A stretch of DNA of 60,855 bases from Anaerolineaceae bacterium (GTDB taxonomy: Bacteria > Chloroflexota > Anaerolineae > Anaerolineales > Anaerolineaceae): contig DQHW01000048.1 in assembly GCA_003524305.1 (NCBI GenBank), forward strand, positions 1 through 60,855. Reading direction: 5' to 3'. Each line of letters opens with the position of its first letter. The first letter of the stretch is position 1. A program made the translations under genes and the position numbers. The notes beneath the pieces were generated by a model. The model saw nothing but the letters and a program-made list of their open reading frames with translations, did no database searches and had not been told where the DNA came from. Positions 34,426 to 44,300 of this stretch are shown piece by piece.

Positions 34426-34998
34426 ATGCAGGAATTACAGAACCGTATTTTAGCTGAAGGGAAAAATCTCGGGGGCGGAATTCTCAAAGTGGATGGATTG
34501 ATCAACCATCAGGTGGATCCCGAATTGATGGATCATTGCGGAGCAGAACTGGCAGCATTTTTTGCCAATTCAGGCGCGACTCGAATCTTAACCGCAGAAA
34601 TTTCTGGTATCGCCCCGGCCTTGATGACTGCCAAACACATGAAACTGCCGGTCGTCTATGCTCGCAAAACACGTCCTGTTACCATGCCTCATACTGTTTA
34701 TCTCACTGTTGCGCCTTCACACACCAAGGGCAACATGGTTGAATTGATCGTCTCACCAGAATATCTGCAATCCAACGAAAAAGTATTAATTATTGATGAT
34801 TTTCTGGCCTCAGGTGCAACCATCCAGGCATTGGTGCGTTTAGCCCAGGCAGCCGGCGCAGAAGTCATCGGTGTTGGCACTCTAATTGAAAAAACTTTTG
34901 AGGGCGGCCGTGAATCGCTGGCTTATCTCAACGTTCCCGTCCATGCCCTGGTTCATATCAGCAGCCTGGATGACGGAAAAATTGAATTTAGCGACTAG
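34426..34998 (+). CDS. xpt: Xanthine phosphoribosyltransferase
   Basis: Purine salvage enzyme joining xanthine to PRPP to give XMP; 190 aa. The sequence follows Bacillus Xpt closely (NHQVDPELM, SGIAPALMTA, the PRPP loop VLIIDDFLASGAT). Start ATG 34426 is chosen because GGAGG lies 5 nt upstream; earlier in-frame starts exist. It is followed after 17 nt by guaA, so XMP made by salvage is next to the enzyme that turns it into GMP. I see no purine riboswitch in the leader. Confidence 0.93.
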   Translation: MQELQNRILAEGKNLGGGILKVDGLINHQVDPELMDHCGAELAAFFANSGATRILTAEISGIAPALMTAKHMKLPVVYARKTRPVTMPHTVYLTVAPSHTKGNMVELIVSPEYLQSNEKVLIIDDFLASGATIQALVRLAQAAGAEVIGVGTLIEKTFEGGRESLAYLNVPVHALVHISSLDDGKIEFSD

Positions 34999-35015
34999 TC
35001 TGCGAGGAATTACTG

Positions 35016-36572
35016 ATGCCTGATGCCGTAGCAATTTTGGATTTTGGTTCTCAATACACTCAATTGATCGCCCGGCGGATTCGTGAAATGCAAGTCTATT
35101 GCGAAATCTTCCCGTGGGATGCACCTGAAGCCCAGATAAAACAATTAAATCCAAAAGCATTTATCCTTTCTGGCGGTCCGGCATCAGTTTATGAAGAAAA
35201 TGCTCCTGTACTACAAGACTTTGTGATTCAGTCAGGCTCACCGATCTTGGGTATCTGTTACGGCATGCATATTCTCGCCCATCACCTGGGTGGACAAGTG
35301 ACTTCTTCAGACGCACGTGAGTATGGTTTGGCCGAAGTGGAGACGATTGGAGATGACGCTCTTTTCCCGGCTTCATCCATGACCGTCTGGATGTCTCATG
35401 GCGACCGCACAGAGAAACTGCCGAAAGGATTTGTCTCGTTGGCGACATCGGGCAACAGCCCCATTTGCGCCATGGCAGATGCTGCCCGCCGCTACTACGC
35501 CGTTCAGTTCCACCCGGAAGTCAGGCATACAAAACTCGGCAAACAATTGCTTGAGAATTTTATTTTCAAAATTAGCGGTTTGAAAGCAGAGTGGACTGCG
35601 GAAAACATCATTGAGCAGGCTGTAGAAGTCATCCGCAAGCAGGTTGGCGACCACCGTGTGATTTCTGCTGTGAGCGGTGGTGTAGATTCAAGCGTAGCTA
35701 CTGCCCTGGTTCACCGCGCCATCGGCGGCCAACTCTCGGCTGTTTTCGTCGACACTGGCATGCTGCGCAAAAACGAAGTTCAACAAGTAGAGACAGCCTT
35801 TGCCAAACACATCGGCTTGAAACTGGTCACAGTTCACGCCAGTGATGATTATTTCACTGCACTCCACGGGGTGACAGAGCCTGAACAAAAACGCAAGATC
35901 ATCGGCGGAATGTTCATCCACTTCTTTGAAGAAGAAGCCCAACGTATGGGTAATCCTGAATTTTTGGTACAGGGCACCATTTATCCGGATGTGGTCGAAT
36001 CATCAGCTCCTGACCGAAACAAAGCTGCCCGTATCAAGACCCACCACAATGTGGGCGGATTACCCGAAAAAATGCGTTTTAAACTTGTTGAACCTTTGCG
36101 TTATTTGTTCAAAGATGAAGTCCGTCAAATCGGTGAAGGGCTTGGTTTACCAAGCGAACTTGTTTGGCGTCAACCCTTCCCTGGGCCGGGGTTGGCCGTG
36201 AGGTGTCTGGGTGAAGTAACGCCCAAACGTATTGACACACTGCAAAACGCGGATGATATCTTTATATCAGAATTGATCGCCGAAGGGCTGATTAATAAGA
36301 AGACTACAGGCGAGGCCACATTAATCTCGCAAGCTTTTGCAGTACTCCTGCCGGTAAAAACCGTGGGGGTGATGGGTGATCAGCGCACTTATCAAGAAGT
36401 GATCGCACTTCGAGCTGTAACCACCGAAGATTTCATGACTGCTGATTGGGCGCTTATTCCACCCCAGGTGTTATCTAGGGTAGCTAATCGCATTGTCAAT
36501 GAAGTGAAGGGTGTCAACCGTGTGGTTTACGATATTACGAGTAAACCCCCTGCCACCATAGAATGGGAATAA
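35016..36572 (+). CDS. guaA: GMP synthase (glutamine-hydrolysing)
   Basis: Converts XMP to GMP using glutamine and ATP; 518 aa. The N-terminal class I glutamine amidotransferase has the nucleophile cysteine in GICYGMH and FHPEV. The ATP pyrophosphatase domain has the PP-loop SGGVDSS, and the C-terminal dimerisation domain ends in the usual TSKPPATIEWE. GAGG precedes the ATG. Second gene of the xpt-guaA unit. Confidence 0.97.
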   Translation: MPDAVAILDFGSQYTQLIARRIREMQVYCEIFPWDAPEAQIKQLNPKAFILSGGPASVYEENAPVLQDFVIQSGSPILGICYGMHILAHHLGGQVTSSDAREYGLAEVETIGDDALFPASSMTVWMSHGDRTEKLPKGFVSLATSGNSPICAMADAARRYYAVQFHPEVRHTKLGKQLLENFIFKISGLKAEWTAENIIEQAVEVIRKQVGDHRVISAVSGGVDSSVATALVHRAIGGQLSAVFVDTGMLRKNEVQQVETAFAKHIGLKLVTVHASDDYFTALHGVTEPEQKRKIIGGMFIHFFEEEAQRMGNPEFLVQGTIYPDVVESSAPDRNKAARIKTHHNVGGLPEKMRFKLVEPLRYLFKDEVRQIGEGLGLPSELVWRQPFPGPGLAVRCLGEVTPKRIDTLQNADDIFISELIAEGLINKKTTGEATLISQAFAVLLPVKTVGVMGDQRTYQEVIALRAVTTEDFMTADWALIPPQVLSRVANRIVNEVKGVNRVVYDITSKPPATIEWE

Positions 36573-36626
36573 ATCAAAATTTATTTTAACGGTCACAAAC
36601 GCCTTTTTTCGCATACAATAACAAAT

Positions 36627-38543
36627 ATGAGAACTTCATCACGTTTGCGTATTCAAGTGCTTTTGATCAGGATATTATTATCAGTTGTTGCAATCGCAGC
36701 GATTGTGAAACCCGTTGTGGCACAAAACTCCAATTCCATAGAAGTTTCAACTCCAGAAACATCCACATACCCAGACCTGTCACTTCGCTTCAGGGTTATG
36801 GATGGTACTGGAAATTTTAATAAAAACCTGGACCTCACTTCGGTCAAGATCATTGAAAATGGGCAATTAATTGTTCCTGATAAACTTGACCTGCTAGAGC
36901 CGGGGATGCGTCTAATCGTGGCGATTAATGAAGGTCCCACTTTGGCCAATCGTTATGCCCAAGTGGCACGTATCGATAAGGTGAAAAACGCCTTGATTGA
37001 TTGGGCCAAGACCAAGACAATTACCTCGATGGATGATTTCAGCCTGGTTGCAAATGCAGGAATTATTACTTCAAATTCTAACGACCCCGCAGATTGGCTG
37101 GATGTTCTCGATAATTACCAGCCGGATATGAAAAAAGCTAAACAAGGACTAACCAGCCTGTCGGCAGCCGTTGACCTGGCTTCCACCACCCAGACAGGTA
37201 GTCAAAAAACTGCTGCCATCTTTTATGTCACGCCGCTGCCCACAAAAGATGAGGCCGCCGGCTTGGCAGATATCATCAGTAGAGCCAAACTGGGCAATGT
37301 ACGGCTGTTTGTTCTGCTGGCTGGTCCGCAATCCTACGCCACCGACCCTTTGGCACAACCCTTAATCCAGGCCGCGGATGAAACCAGCGGTCAGTTCGTG
37401 GTTTTCACCGGTCAGGAAGATCTGCCAGACCTTGGGTTATATTTTGATTCCCTGACGTATATTTATAAGGCTGTCTATCGCACCACTATCAACGACAGTG
37501 GAAATTTTTCGGTTGCGGTGAGAATCACGCAGGGACAATCCGTAATCGAGTCTGAACCTAAAGGTTTTAAACTTGATGTGACCTCTCCCAATGCCATTTT
37601 TGTCTCGCCTCCGGCAGAGGTAGAGCGCACCTGGACGGTTACTGACAAACCTAAAGATTCAGTACTGACCCCTGATGTTGTTCCACTTGAGATCATGATC
37701 GAATTCCCTGACGGGCTAAAACGCGATCTTGTTTACAGTCGTTTATTCGTTGATAACATGATGGTGGATGAAAACACCTCCGCCCCATTTGGAACATTCG
37801 AGTGGGATATCAGCAAAATAGATCAAACTGGTACACATGTGATCAGCGCGAGCATTGAAGACATTGCCGGCTTTATCGTCCAAACTGTTGAACTCAGTGT
37901 GGATGTGAATGTTCAACCCAAGCCGAAATCCTGGTTTGAAAAAACATTGTCAGTATTTACCGCACCAACAATAGCCCTCTTCGTGGTGATCGCTGCTGCC
38001 GGGGTATTGCTGGTTTTGCTTGCTTTAAGAGCATTACGTAACAATCGCGCCACCAAGAAAGTTAAAACACACCGGTTGGAAGACCCGCTAACCCAACCAG
38101 TGATGATTGAAAATGAAATCCTGCATCCTAACATTGCTGCAGAAAAAAATCAGTGGCCTCACATCCCCGGCCTTGGATTGGCACCCGCCAGACTGGTTCT
38201 GCTCTCTGCATCCAAAGGGCAAACCAACTTTCCTGCCGAAATTCCATTAGGCGAAGGAAACGTAACTTTTGGCAGTGATGCCAAAAAAGCCAGGGTGGTT
38301 TTTGCCACACCAATGATCAGTCCGCTGCACGCACGAATTTCCCGGCTGGATCAGGATCAATTTAAACTTTTTGACGAAGGTTCAGGTTCAGGCACATGGC
38401 TTAATTATGCTCCCGTCTCGCAATACGGCGCCCGACTTGAACATGGTGACCAGGTACAATTTGGCGCCATTATCTACCGCTTTGAGATTTATCAAAGCAA
38501 TCCGCGTAAATTAAAAGTGGAACCATTCAAGGAAGAAGAATGA
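36627..38543 (+). CDS. Membrane protein with VWA-like extracytoplasmic region and C-terminal FHA domain
   Basis: Protein of 638 aa with a signal sequence (about 1-32) and a long extracytoplasmic part. This part includes a von Willebrand A-like fold in residues about 80-270, judged from its alternating hydrophobic strands rather than a perfect MIDAS motif. One membrane segment lies near 445-470, and a cytoplasmic FHA domain occupies the last 100 residues (FGSD, SPLHARISR, GSGTWLN). FHA domains bind phosphothreonine. The next gene is a PP2C phosphatase that overlaps by 4 nt, so the pair probably works in Ser/Thr phosphosignalling across the membrane. TACAAT stands 7 nt before the ATG with no Shine-Dalgarno. 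Confidence 0.82.
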   Translation: MRTSSRLRIQVLLIRILLSVVAIAAIVKPVVAQNSNSIEVSTPETSTYPDLSLRFRVMDGTGNFNKNLDLTSVKIIENGQLIVPDKLDLLEPGMRLIVAINEGPTLANRYAQVARIDKVKNALIDWAKTKTITSMDDFSLVANAGIITSNSNDPADWLDVLDNYQPDMKKAKQGLTSLSAAVDLASTTQTGSQKTAAIFYVTPLPTKDEAAGLADIISRAKLGNVRLFVLLAGPQSYATDPLAQPLIQAADETSGQFVVFTGQEDLPDLGLYFDSLTYIYKAVYRTTINDSGNFSVAVRITQGQSVIESEPKGFKLDVTSPNAIFVSPPAEVERTWTVTDKPKDSVLTPDVVPLEIMIEFPDGLKRDLVYSRLFVDNMMVDENTSAPFGTFEWDISKIDQTGTHVISASIEDIAGFIVQTVELSVDVNVQPKPKSWFEKTLSVFTAPTIALFVVIAAAGVLLVLLALRALRNNRATKKVKTHRLEDPLTQPVMIENEILHPNIAAEKNQWPHIPGLGLAPARLVLLSASKGQTNFPAEIPLGEGNVTFGSDAKKARVVFATPMISPLHARISRLDQDQFKLFDEGSGSGTWLNYAPVSQYGARLEHGDQVQFGAIIYRFEIYQSNPRKLKVEPFKEEE

Positions 38544-39457
38544 AAAGGTCGAGCAAATCACACCTTCCATATGCTACTTTGACCGACCAGGGCATCGTCA
38601 GAGACCACAACGAAGACTCTCTAGCCATCACTGCCTTTGATCCGGCTTCAGAATTGGTACCTGAATCACTGCTCTGTGTCTTATGTGACGGGGTAGGCGG
38701 CCACCTGGGTGGAGAAACTGCTTCACGCCTGGCTGTAGACCAGATTACGGCTGAAATTGAAGCCACGGATGGTTCATCGCCAATGATTCAGCTTTCAAAC
38801 GCGATTCAATCCGCCAGCGAATTGGTGTGGAATACCGCCCAGGCCTCGGATGACCTAAGGGGCATGGCCACTACGACCGTCTGTGCATGGATATTTGGCA
38901 GACGCCTCTTTATCGCCAATGTTGGCGACTCAAGGATTTACCTGATCAGAAAAGGTCGCATCCACCAGATCAGTGTGGACCATACTTGGCTGCAAGAAGC
39001 GCTCGAAGCCGGGTTGATCACACGGGAAGATTTTAAAGGGCACCCGAACGCACACGTTATCAAGAGATACGTCGGTTCTGAGACGGCGCCTGACGTCGAT
39101 TCACGCCTGATGTTTGGCGAGCACCCCGAAAAGAACTTGCAGGGGATGATGCTGGAAGCCGGAGATCAACTCTTTATGTGCAGTGACGGTGTTTCTGATT
39201 TGGTTCAAGAAAGCGAAATCGTGACCCTGTTAAAAAATCCGAACCTTGACACCGCGCTTGAGGCTATGAAGCTGTTGGTTTACCAACGCGGCGCAACAGA
39301 TAATCTCAGCATGATCGCGGTGAACATCCCATCAGGTAAAACCCCGGCAGCCGGCAAAACCAGAGCATTGCGCCTATTTTTCTTTGCGCTGATCCTCCTG
39401 ATGGCGTCTTTTGTTGGCATCTACCTCGGGTGGATGGCTTTATTCAATCCTCGTTAA
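38540..39457 (+). CDS. PP2C-family Ser/Thr protein phosphatase, membrane-anchored
   Basis: Metal-dependent phosphatase of 305 aa. PP2C motifs are complete: DHNEDS near the N-terminus, LCDGVGGHLGGE, ANVGDSRIYL, FMCSDGVSDL and TDNLSMI. A C-terminal hydrophobic segment (FFALILLMASFVGIYLGW) would anchor it in the membrane. The ATG overlaps the stop of the FHA gene. No protein kinase gene is in the window. The convergent gene ends 2 nt away with no terminator visible. Confidence 0.92.
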   Translation: MKRSSKSHLPYATLTDQGIVRDHNEDSLAITAFDPASELVPESLLCVLCDGVGGHLGGETASRLAVDQITAEIEATDGSSPMIQLSNAIQSASELVWNTAQASDDLRGMATTTVCAWIFGRRLFIANVGDSRIYLIRKGRIHQISVDHTWLQEALEAGLITREDFKGHPNAHVIKRYVGSETAPDVDSRLMFGEHPEKNLQGMMLEAGDQLFMCSDGVSDLVQESEIVTLLKNPNLDTALEAMKLLVYQRGATDNLSMIAVNIPSGKTPAAGKTRALRLFFFALILLMASFVGIYLGWMALFNPR

Positions 39458-39459
39458 GA

Positions 39460-40335
39460 TCAGGTGATCAACCCCGCCGCTTTAGCGCGCGCCACAATGG
39501 TTTCAGCGCGTTTGACCACTGGTAAATCCACCATCTCTCCATCCAAACTATAGGCACCCATGCCATCCGCCTGGGCTATTTGAGCGCCTTCCATGATCTT
39601 CTGTGCCTTCTCTATGGCTTCCGCTGAAGGTGTAAAGGCTGCCTGGGTGATCTCCACCTGGGCGGGGTGGATGATCTGTTTGCCGGTGAAACCAAGCTCG
39701 GAGCCTGTCTGGCACTCGGCTTGAAGCAGTTCAGTGTTGGTAAAATTGGTCTGCACAATATCAATAGCCTGCAAACCAAAAGCCGCCGCGTGCATCACCA
39801 ATGCACTACGCGCAAAAAGTAGCTCATATGCAGCAGAAGTTCGGGTAATGCCGGTGTCGGCGCAAAGATCTTCCGCGCCGAGGATCAACCCTTGAAGGCG
39901 CGGACTGGCTGCGCAAATTGCCGCTAAATTGATAAACGCGGTTCCGCTTTCGATCAGGGCAATGATGCCGATGCTGCCGGGTGCAAACCCCATGGCGGAT
40001 TCGGCGGCAGTGATCAAGCGATCGGTCTCTTTGATGATGCCGGCTGAATTGGCTTTGGGGATGACAATGGCATCAGGTTTACCGGGCAGCACAGCAGCAA
40101 GGTCGTGCTCGGCACGCTGCGTGTAAAAAGGATTAATGCGCACCAGTCGTTCGGAGCGTCCAAAATCCACGTTTTTCAAAGCATCGAAGATAACAGCGCG
40201 GGCTTCGTCTTTGCGATTGGCGGCGACGCCATCTTCGAGATCGAGGATTACCCCGTCCACATCCAGACCAGCGGCCTTGTTAATCTTCTTTAAGTCATTT
40301 CCCGGTACGTATAATAAAGCGCGTCGTGGTCTCAT
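39460..40335 (-). CDS. CitE-like HpcH/HpaI-family CoA-ester lyase
   Basis: Enzyme of 291 aa from the citrate lyase beta / malyl-CoA lyase family, which cleaves or hydrolyses beta-hydroxyacyl-CoA esters using magnesium. Visible motifs are RRALLYVPGN, VILDLEDGVA, LVRINP, the metal-binding glutamate in LIESGTAFI and GAEDLCADTG. The start is ATG 40335 with GGAGG 5 nt upstream; the frame runs 12 codons further without family match. No CitD, CitF or ligase genes are near, so citrate lyase itself is unlikely. The true substrate is not known. Confidence 0.87.
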   Translation of the reverse strand: MRPRRALLYVPGNDLKKINKAAGLDVDGVILDLEDGVAANRKDEARAVIFDALKNVDFGRSERLVRINPFYTQRAEHDLAAVLPGKPDAIVIPKANSAGIIKETDRLITAAESAMGFAPGSIGIIALIESGTAFINLAAICAASPRLQGLILGAEDLCADTGITRTSAAYELLFARSALVMHAAAFGLQAIDIVQTNFTNTELLQAECQTGSELGFTGKQIIHPAQVEITQAAFTPSAEAIEKAQKIMEGAQIAQADGMGAYSLDGEMVDLPVVKRAETIVARAKAAGLIT

Positions 40336-40378
40336 GGCTGCCTCCGAGTTTATGTATTTAATTATATCCAAACACCAC

Positions 40379-40384
40379 TATAAT
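40379..40384 (+). promoter_or_regulatory. -10 box abutting the DUF3267 start codon
   Basis: A perfect TATAAT is followed by 6 nt and then ATG 40391. Transcription would start at or next to the A of ATG. No Shine-Dalgarno could exist on such an mRNA. The -35 region is weak. Confidence 0.55.
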
Positions 40385-40390
40385 TACCTT

Positions 40391-40999
40391 ATGAAAACAA
40401 CAGCCACCAAAACACTTCCTGAAAGATACACCCTTGCCCGTACCCTGGATTTACGCCAAACCAGGAACCTGATCCTGGTGAACTTGTTTGGCTTGATCCT
40501 GTTAATTGCTTCCTGGATTGGATATGCAGGATTGGCAAATTTAATCCACCCCGGCAGTATGAATTTCTCGTTTTCTTCAGGCAATATTGGCGAAGCCTTG
40601 CTCTCGCTGTTCACACTGGTAATCGTGATTGTGGTTATGCTGGTTGTGCACGAAGGTTTTCATGGGTTGTGCTTCTGGATCTTCACCAAAACCCGTCCGT
40701 TGTTTGCCTTCAAGGGTTTTTACGCCTATGCTGCCGCACCTGACTGGTTTTTACCGAAAGGGCAATACCTGATCACCGGGATGGCGCCGCTGGTGGGCAT
40801 CACGGTGATCTGCGTGTCGCTGATGTTCGTGCTGCCAGTCTGGTGGATGAGCCCATTGGTGTGGATGCTGGTGCTGAATACCAGCGGGGCTTGCGGCGAC
40901 CTGTGGATGGTTTATTGGCTGCTGCGCTCACCTGCAAACGTGCTGGCCCGCGATAAAGGCGACGTGCTGGAGTTTTATACTCCTGAAAAACAACAATAA
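40391..40999 (+). CDS. DUF3267 family membrane protein (putative zincin peptidase)
   Basis: Polytopic membrane protein of 202 aa. Four hydrophobic segments are visible. An HEGFH motif (H87, E88, H91) of HExxH form lies at the end of the second segment, and a GDLW motif near the C-terminus could supply a third metal ligand, as proposed for DUF3267. The open frame extends upstream across the CitE promoter region, but ATG 40391 matches the family start and is placed at the expected transcription start. A diverged copy of its last 15 codons lies 170 nt downstream. Confidence 0.82.
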   Translation: MKTTATKTLPERYTLARTLDLRQTRNLILVNLFGLILLIASWIGYAGLANLIHPGSMNFSFSSGNIGEALLSLFTLVIVIVVMLVVHEGFHGLCFWIFTKTRPLFAFKGFYAYAAAPDWFLPKGQYLITGMAPLVGITVICVSLMFVLPVWWMSPLVWMLVLNTSGACGDLWMVYWLLRSPANVLARDKGDVLEFYTPEKQQ

Positions 41000-41035
41000 A
41001 ATAATCTTTCATATGAAATGAAACAGAATGTTTTC

Positions 41036-41162
41036 TGCCCTCTCCCCGAATTTATTGAACTTATGAATTACCGTATTTTCCCCTCTCCCAAGCTTGGGAG
41101 AGGGCGCGAAATTTGCGTACCCGAGCCACAAAGTGGCGAGTAGTAGGCAGGGGTGAGGGTTA
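41036..41162. repeat. Palindromic intergenic repeat (MITE-like)
   Basis: The segment has G-run and C-run ends (GCCCTCTCCCC at the left, GCAGGGGTGAGGGT at the right). It contains a perfect 24 bp palindrome at 41081-41104 (CCCTCTCCCAAG and its complement) and a second small hairpin, GCCAC-AAA-GTGGC. It carries no coding potential. The structure resembles the short dispersed palindromic elements found in many bacterial genomes; only one copy is in this window, so dispersal is inferred. Confidence 0.55.
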
Positions 41163-41168
41163 TCTATA

Positions 41169-41216
41169 GCCCGCGACAAAGGCGATGTGTTGGAGTTTTA
41201 TATAACCGAAAAATGA
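41169..41216 (+). pseudogene. 3' remnant of a DUF3267 paralogue
   Basis: Fifteen codons plus a TGA stop encode ARDKGDVLEFYITEK, nearly the same as the C-terminus of the intact DUF3267 gene (ARDKGDVLEFYTPEKQQ). Over the first 11 codons the three DNA differences are all silent, which means both copies evolved under coding selection before this one was cut down. The rest of the gene is missing, and the palindromic repeat lies immediately upstream. Confidence 0.6.
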
Positions 41217-41233
41217 CCATAACTAGACCCCAG

Positions 41234-41266
41234 ATTCCCGGTTTCTTGAAGAAACCGGGAATTTTA
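41234..41266 (+). terminator. Terminator-like hairpin upstream of dnaE
   Basis: A near-perfect dyad, ATTCCCGGTTTCTT with its complement around GA, is followed by TTTT. It could end transcripts from the DUF3267 gene before the dnaE promoter. Confidence 0.65.
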
Positions 41267-41331
41267 CATCAACTCCCACCTTAAAATAACTTGGGCAAAA
41301 AACAATATTAAGGCTAACCCGATTTTCAAAA

Positions 41332-41340
41332 TGCTATAAT
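41332..41340 (+). promoter_or_regulatory. Extended -10 promoter of dnaE
   Basis: TGCTATAAT is a perfect extended -10 element, 41 nt before the dnaE ATG. No clear -35 is seen, which is usual for extended -10 promoters. Confidence 0.5.
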
Positions 41341-41381
41341 GAATCAGATTTATTTGTAGCCTTTGGAGTGCAACCCCCGCC

Positions 41382-44300
41382 ATGTCATCTTTTGCTCATC
41401 TTCACGTTCACACTGAATATTCCCTGTTGGACGGCTTCAGCAATATCAAGAAGCTGGTAGCCAAGGTTAAAGAAATGAACATGGATTCCGTGGCCATCAC
41501 GGACCACGGAACGATGTTTGGTGTGATCGAGTTTTATTCGGCTGCCAAAGATGCCGGGGTCAAACCGATCATCGGCCTTGAAACCTACGTGGCCGCCCGG
41601 CGCATGACCGACCGCGATTCTCAAAAAGACAAACATTCCTTCCACCTGCTGCTGCTGGCCGAAAACGAGACGGGTTACAAGAACCTGCTCAAGATCGCCA
41701 GCGCCGCCCAGTTGGAAGGCTTCTATTACTATCCGCGCGTGGATCATGAATTTCTGGCTGCCCACTCTGAAGGGCTGATCGCCACCACCTCGTGCATGTC
41801 TGGCGAAGTTCCGCGGGCTATTCTGCACAAAGGCGCCGAGGCAGGCCGCGAAATGCTGGATTGGTATTACAACGTTTTCGGCGCGGATAATTTCTTTGTC
41901 GAACTACAAAGTCACGATATTGCCGAACTGCCCGCCCTCAATAAAACCCTGGTGGATCTCGGTAAACGTTACAACGCCAAATATATCGCCACCAATGACG
42001 TGCACTACATCGACCGCTCTGATGCCCGCCTGCAAGATATCATGTTGTGCATCCAAACCGGGTCGCTGGTGAGCGACACCAACCGTATGCGCATGACGGG
42101 TGACTCATACTATCTGCGCTCGCCGGAAGAAATTGCGGCGCTCTTCCCCGAGATGCCGGATGCACTCAGCAACACGCTGCTGATCGCCGACCGCTGCAAT
42201 GTGGACCTTATCAAAAAGGGCTACCATCTACCCCAATTCATCGTTCCGGATGGATTTACGGGAGAAACCTATCTGCGCAAGCTGTGCGAAGAAGGGTTGA
42301 AAATCCAATATGGCAGCAAAGCAGATAACCCCGAAATCCGCGACCGTCTCAATTATGAACTTGGCATTATTAATACCATGGGCTTTGACGCCTATTTCTT
42401 GATCGTCTGGGACTTGTGTCGTTTTTCAAGAGAAAACAATGTCTGGTACAACACGCGTGGGTCTGGCGCCGGCTCGATTGTGGCTTACTCGCTCCAAATC
42501 AGCCTGATCGAACCCCTCAGCCACGGACTCTTGTTTGAACGTTTCTTGAACCCCAACCGTATCTCGATGCCGGATATCGACCTCGATATTCAAGACGACA
42601 AGCGCGCACTGATCATGGAATACTGTGCCCGTCAATACGGCGCGGATAAAGTAGCACAGATTATCACCTTTGGCACGTTGGGCGCGCGCGCTGCACTGCG
42701 CGACGTTGGCCGCGTAATGGATATTCCCCTCTCTGAAGTGGACCGGGTTAGCAAAGCCGTACCGGCGGTGATTCAAGATAAACCTGTCACGGTGCTCAAT
42801 TCCATTGAAGCTTCAGACCAGTTCCGCGCCATTTACAACGAATCTGACTACATGCACGACCTGATTGACACTGCCGCCCGCATGGAAGGCGTGGCGCGTA
42901 ACGCCGGCACGCATGCAGCCGGGGTGGTGATCACCGATATTCCGATGGTGGAGTATATTCCGCTGCACCGCCCCACCAGTGGCTCGGAGGAATCCCCGAT
43001 CAAGACAGTCACGCAGTTCGAGATGAAGATCGTTGACAAGCTCGGCCTGCTTAAAGTGGACTTCTTGGGTCTTTCTACCCTCACCATCATGCAGCGCGCC
43101 TGCGACCTGATCAAAGACAGGCATGGCGTGATCTTGAATCTGCACAACATTCCATTGGATGATGCAGAAACCTTTGAAGTGCTTGGCCGCGGACACACCG
43201 CCGGTGTCTTCCAACTGGAAGGCAACGGCATGACCCGCTACATCACCCAAATGAAGCCTGAAAATCTTTCAAATATTATCGCCATGGTGGCTCTCTTCCG
43301 CCCCGGACCGATGGAATTCATCCCCTCGTATATCAAACGCCTGCACCATGAAGAAGAGGTCACCTACCGCCACCCGAAGATGGAAGAGTTCTTCTCGGAG
43401 ACCTTCGGCATCCCCATTTACCAGGAACAATTGATGTTGGCAGTGATGGGTATGGCCGGTTACACCGCCGCTGATGCAGATGATTTCCGCAAGGCGATTT
43501 CAAAGAAACTGGCTGCCGAAATTGAGAAACACAAAATCAAATTCGTCAAAGGCGCCGGCGAGAAGGGCATCGAAGAATCCATCGCAATGGCCATTTTCAC
43601 AGAGTGGGAAAACTTCGCCCGCTACGGCTTTAACAAGAGTCATGCCGCGGATTACGGTGTGATTGCTGTGGAAACCTCCTATCTTAAAACTCACTATACC
43701 GTTGAATACATGACCGCCCTGCTTTCGGTCTCCAAGAGCGACGCCTCAAAGGTGGCCTTCTATTCAGCAGATTGCCGCAGCATGGGCATTGAAGTGCTGC
43801 CACCGGATGTCTGTTCGAGTGGTTGGGATTTCACCATAGAAGACATCCCCGGCGATAAATCCGCCATCCGTTTTGGCCTGGGTGCAGTCAAGAACGTGGG
43901 CAAAGACCCCGTTGATCTGATTTTATCCGCCAGGGCTGAAGGCAAGTTTAAAGATTTGAACGATTTCATCCGCCGTGTAGACCTGCACCGGGTGGGCAAG
44001 CGCAGTCTGGAATGCATGATCCGTGTGGGTGCGCTGGATTGTTTTGGCCCACGCAAGGCCCTGCTGGCAGTGATGGACAGCATGATCTCGATCAGCAACA
44101 GCCATTTCAAAGCCGCCGAAAGCGGACAGTTGAGCATTTTCGGCGAAGCTAGCGGAATTGCGGATGACATCCACCTGCCTGAAGGCATGCTGCTTGACCG
44201 GCGCGAACAACTTGAATGGGAAAAAGAGCTGATTGGGCTTTACGTGTCTGACCACCCCATCACCCCCTACCTGCCCTATATTCGGCTCAATGCCAGCCAT

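Noticed and set aside
39460..40335. Naming the CitE-like gene as citrate lyase beta subunit
   Set aside because: The citrate lyase partners CitD, CitF and the ligase are absent, and stand-alone members act on other CoA esters.
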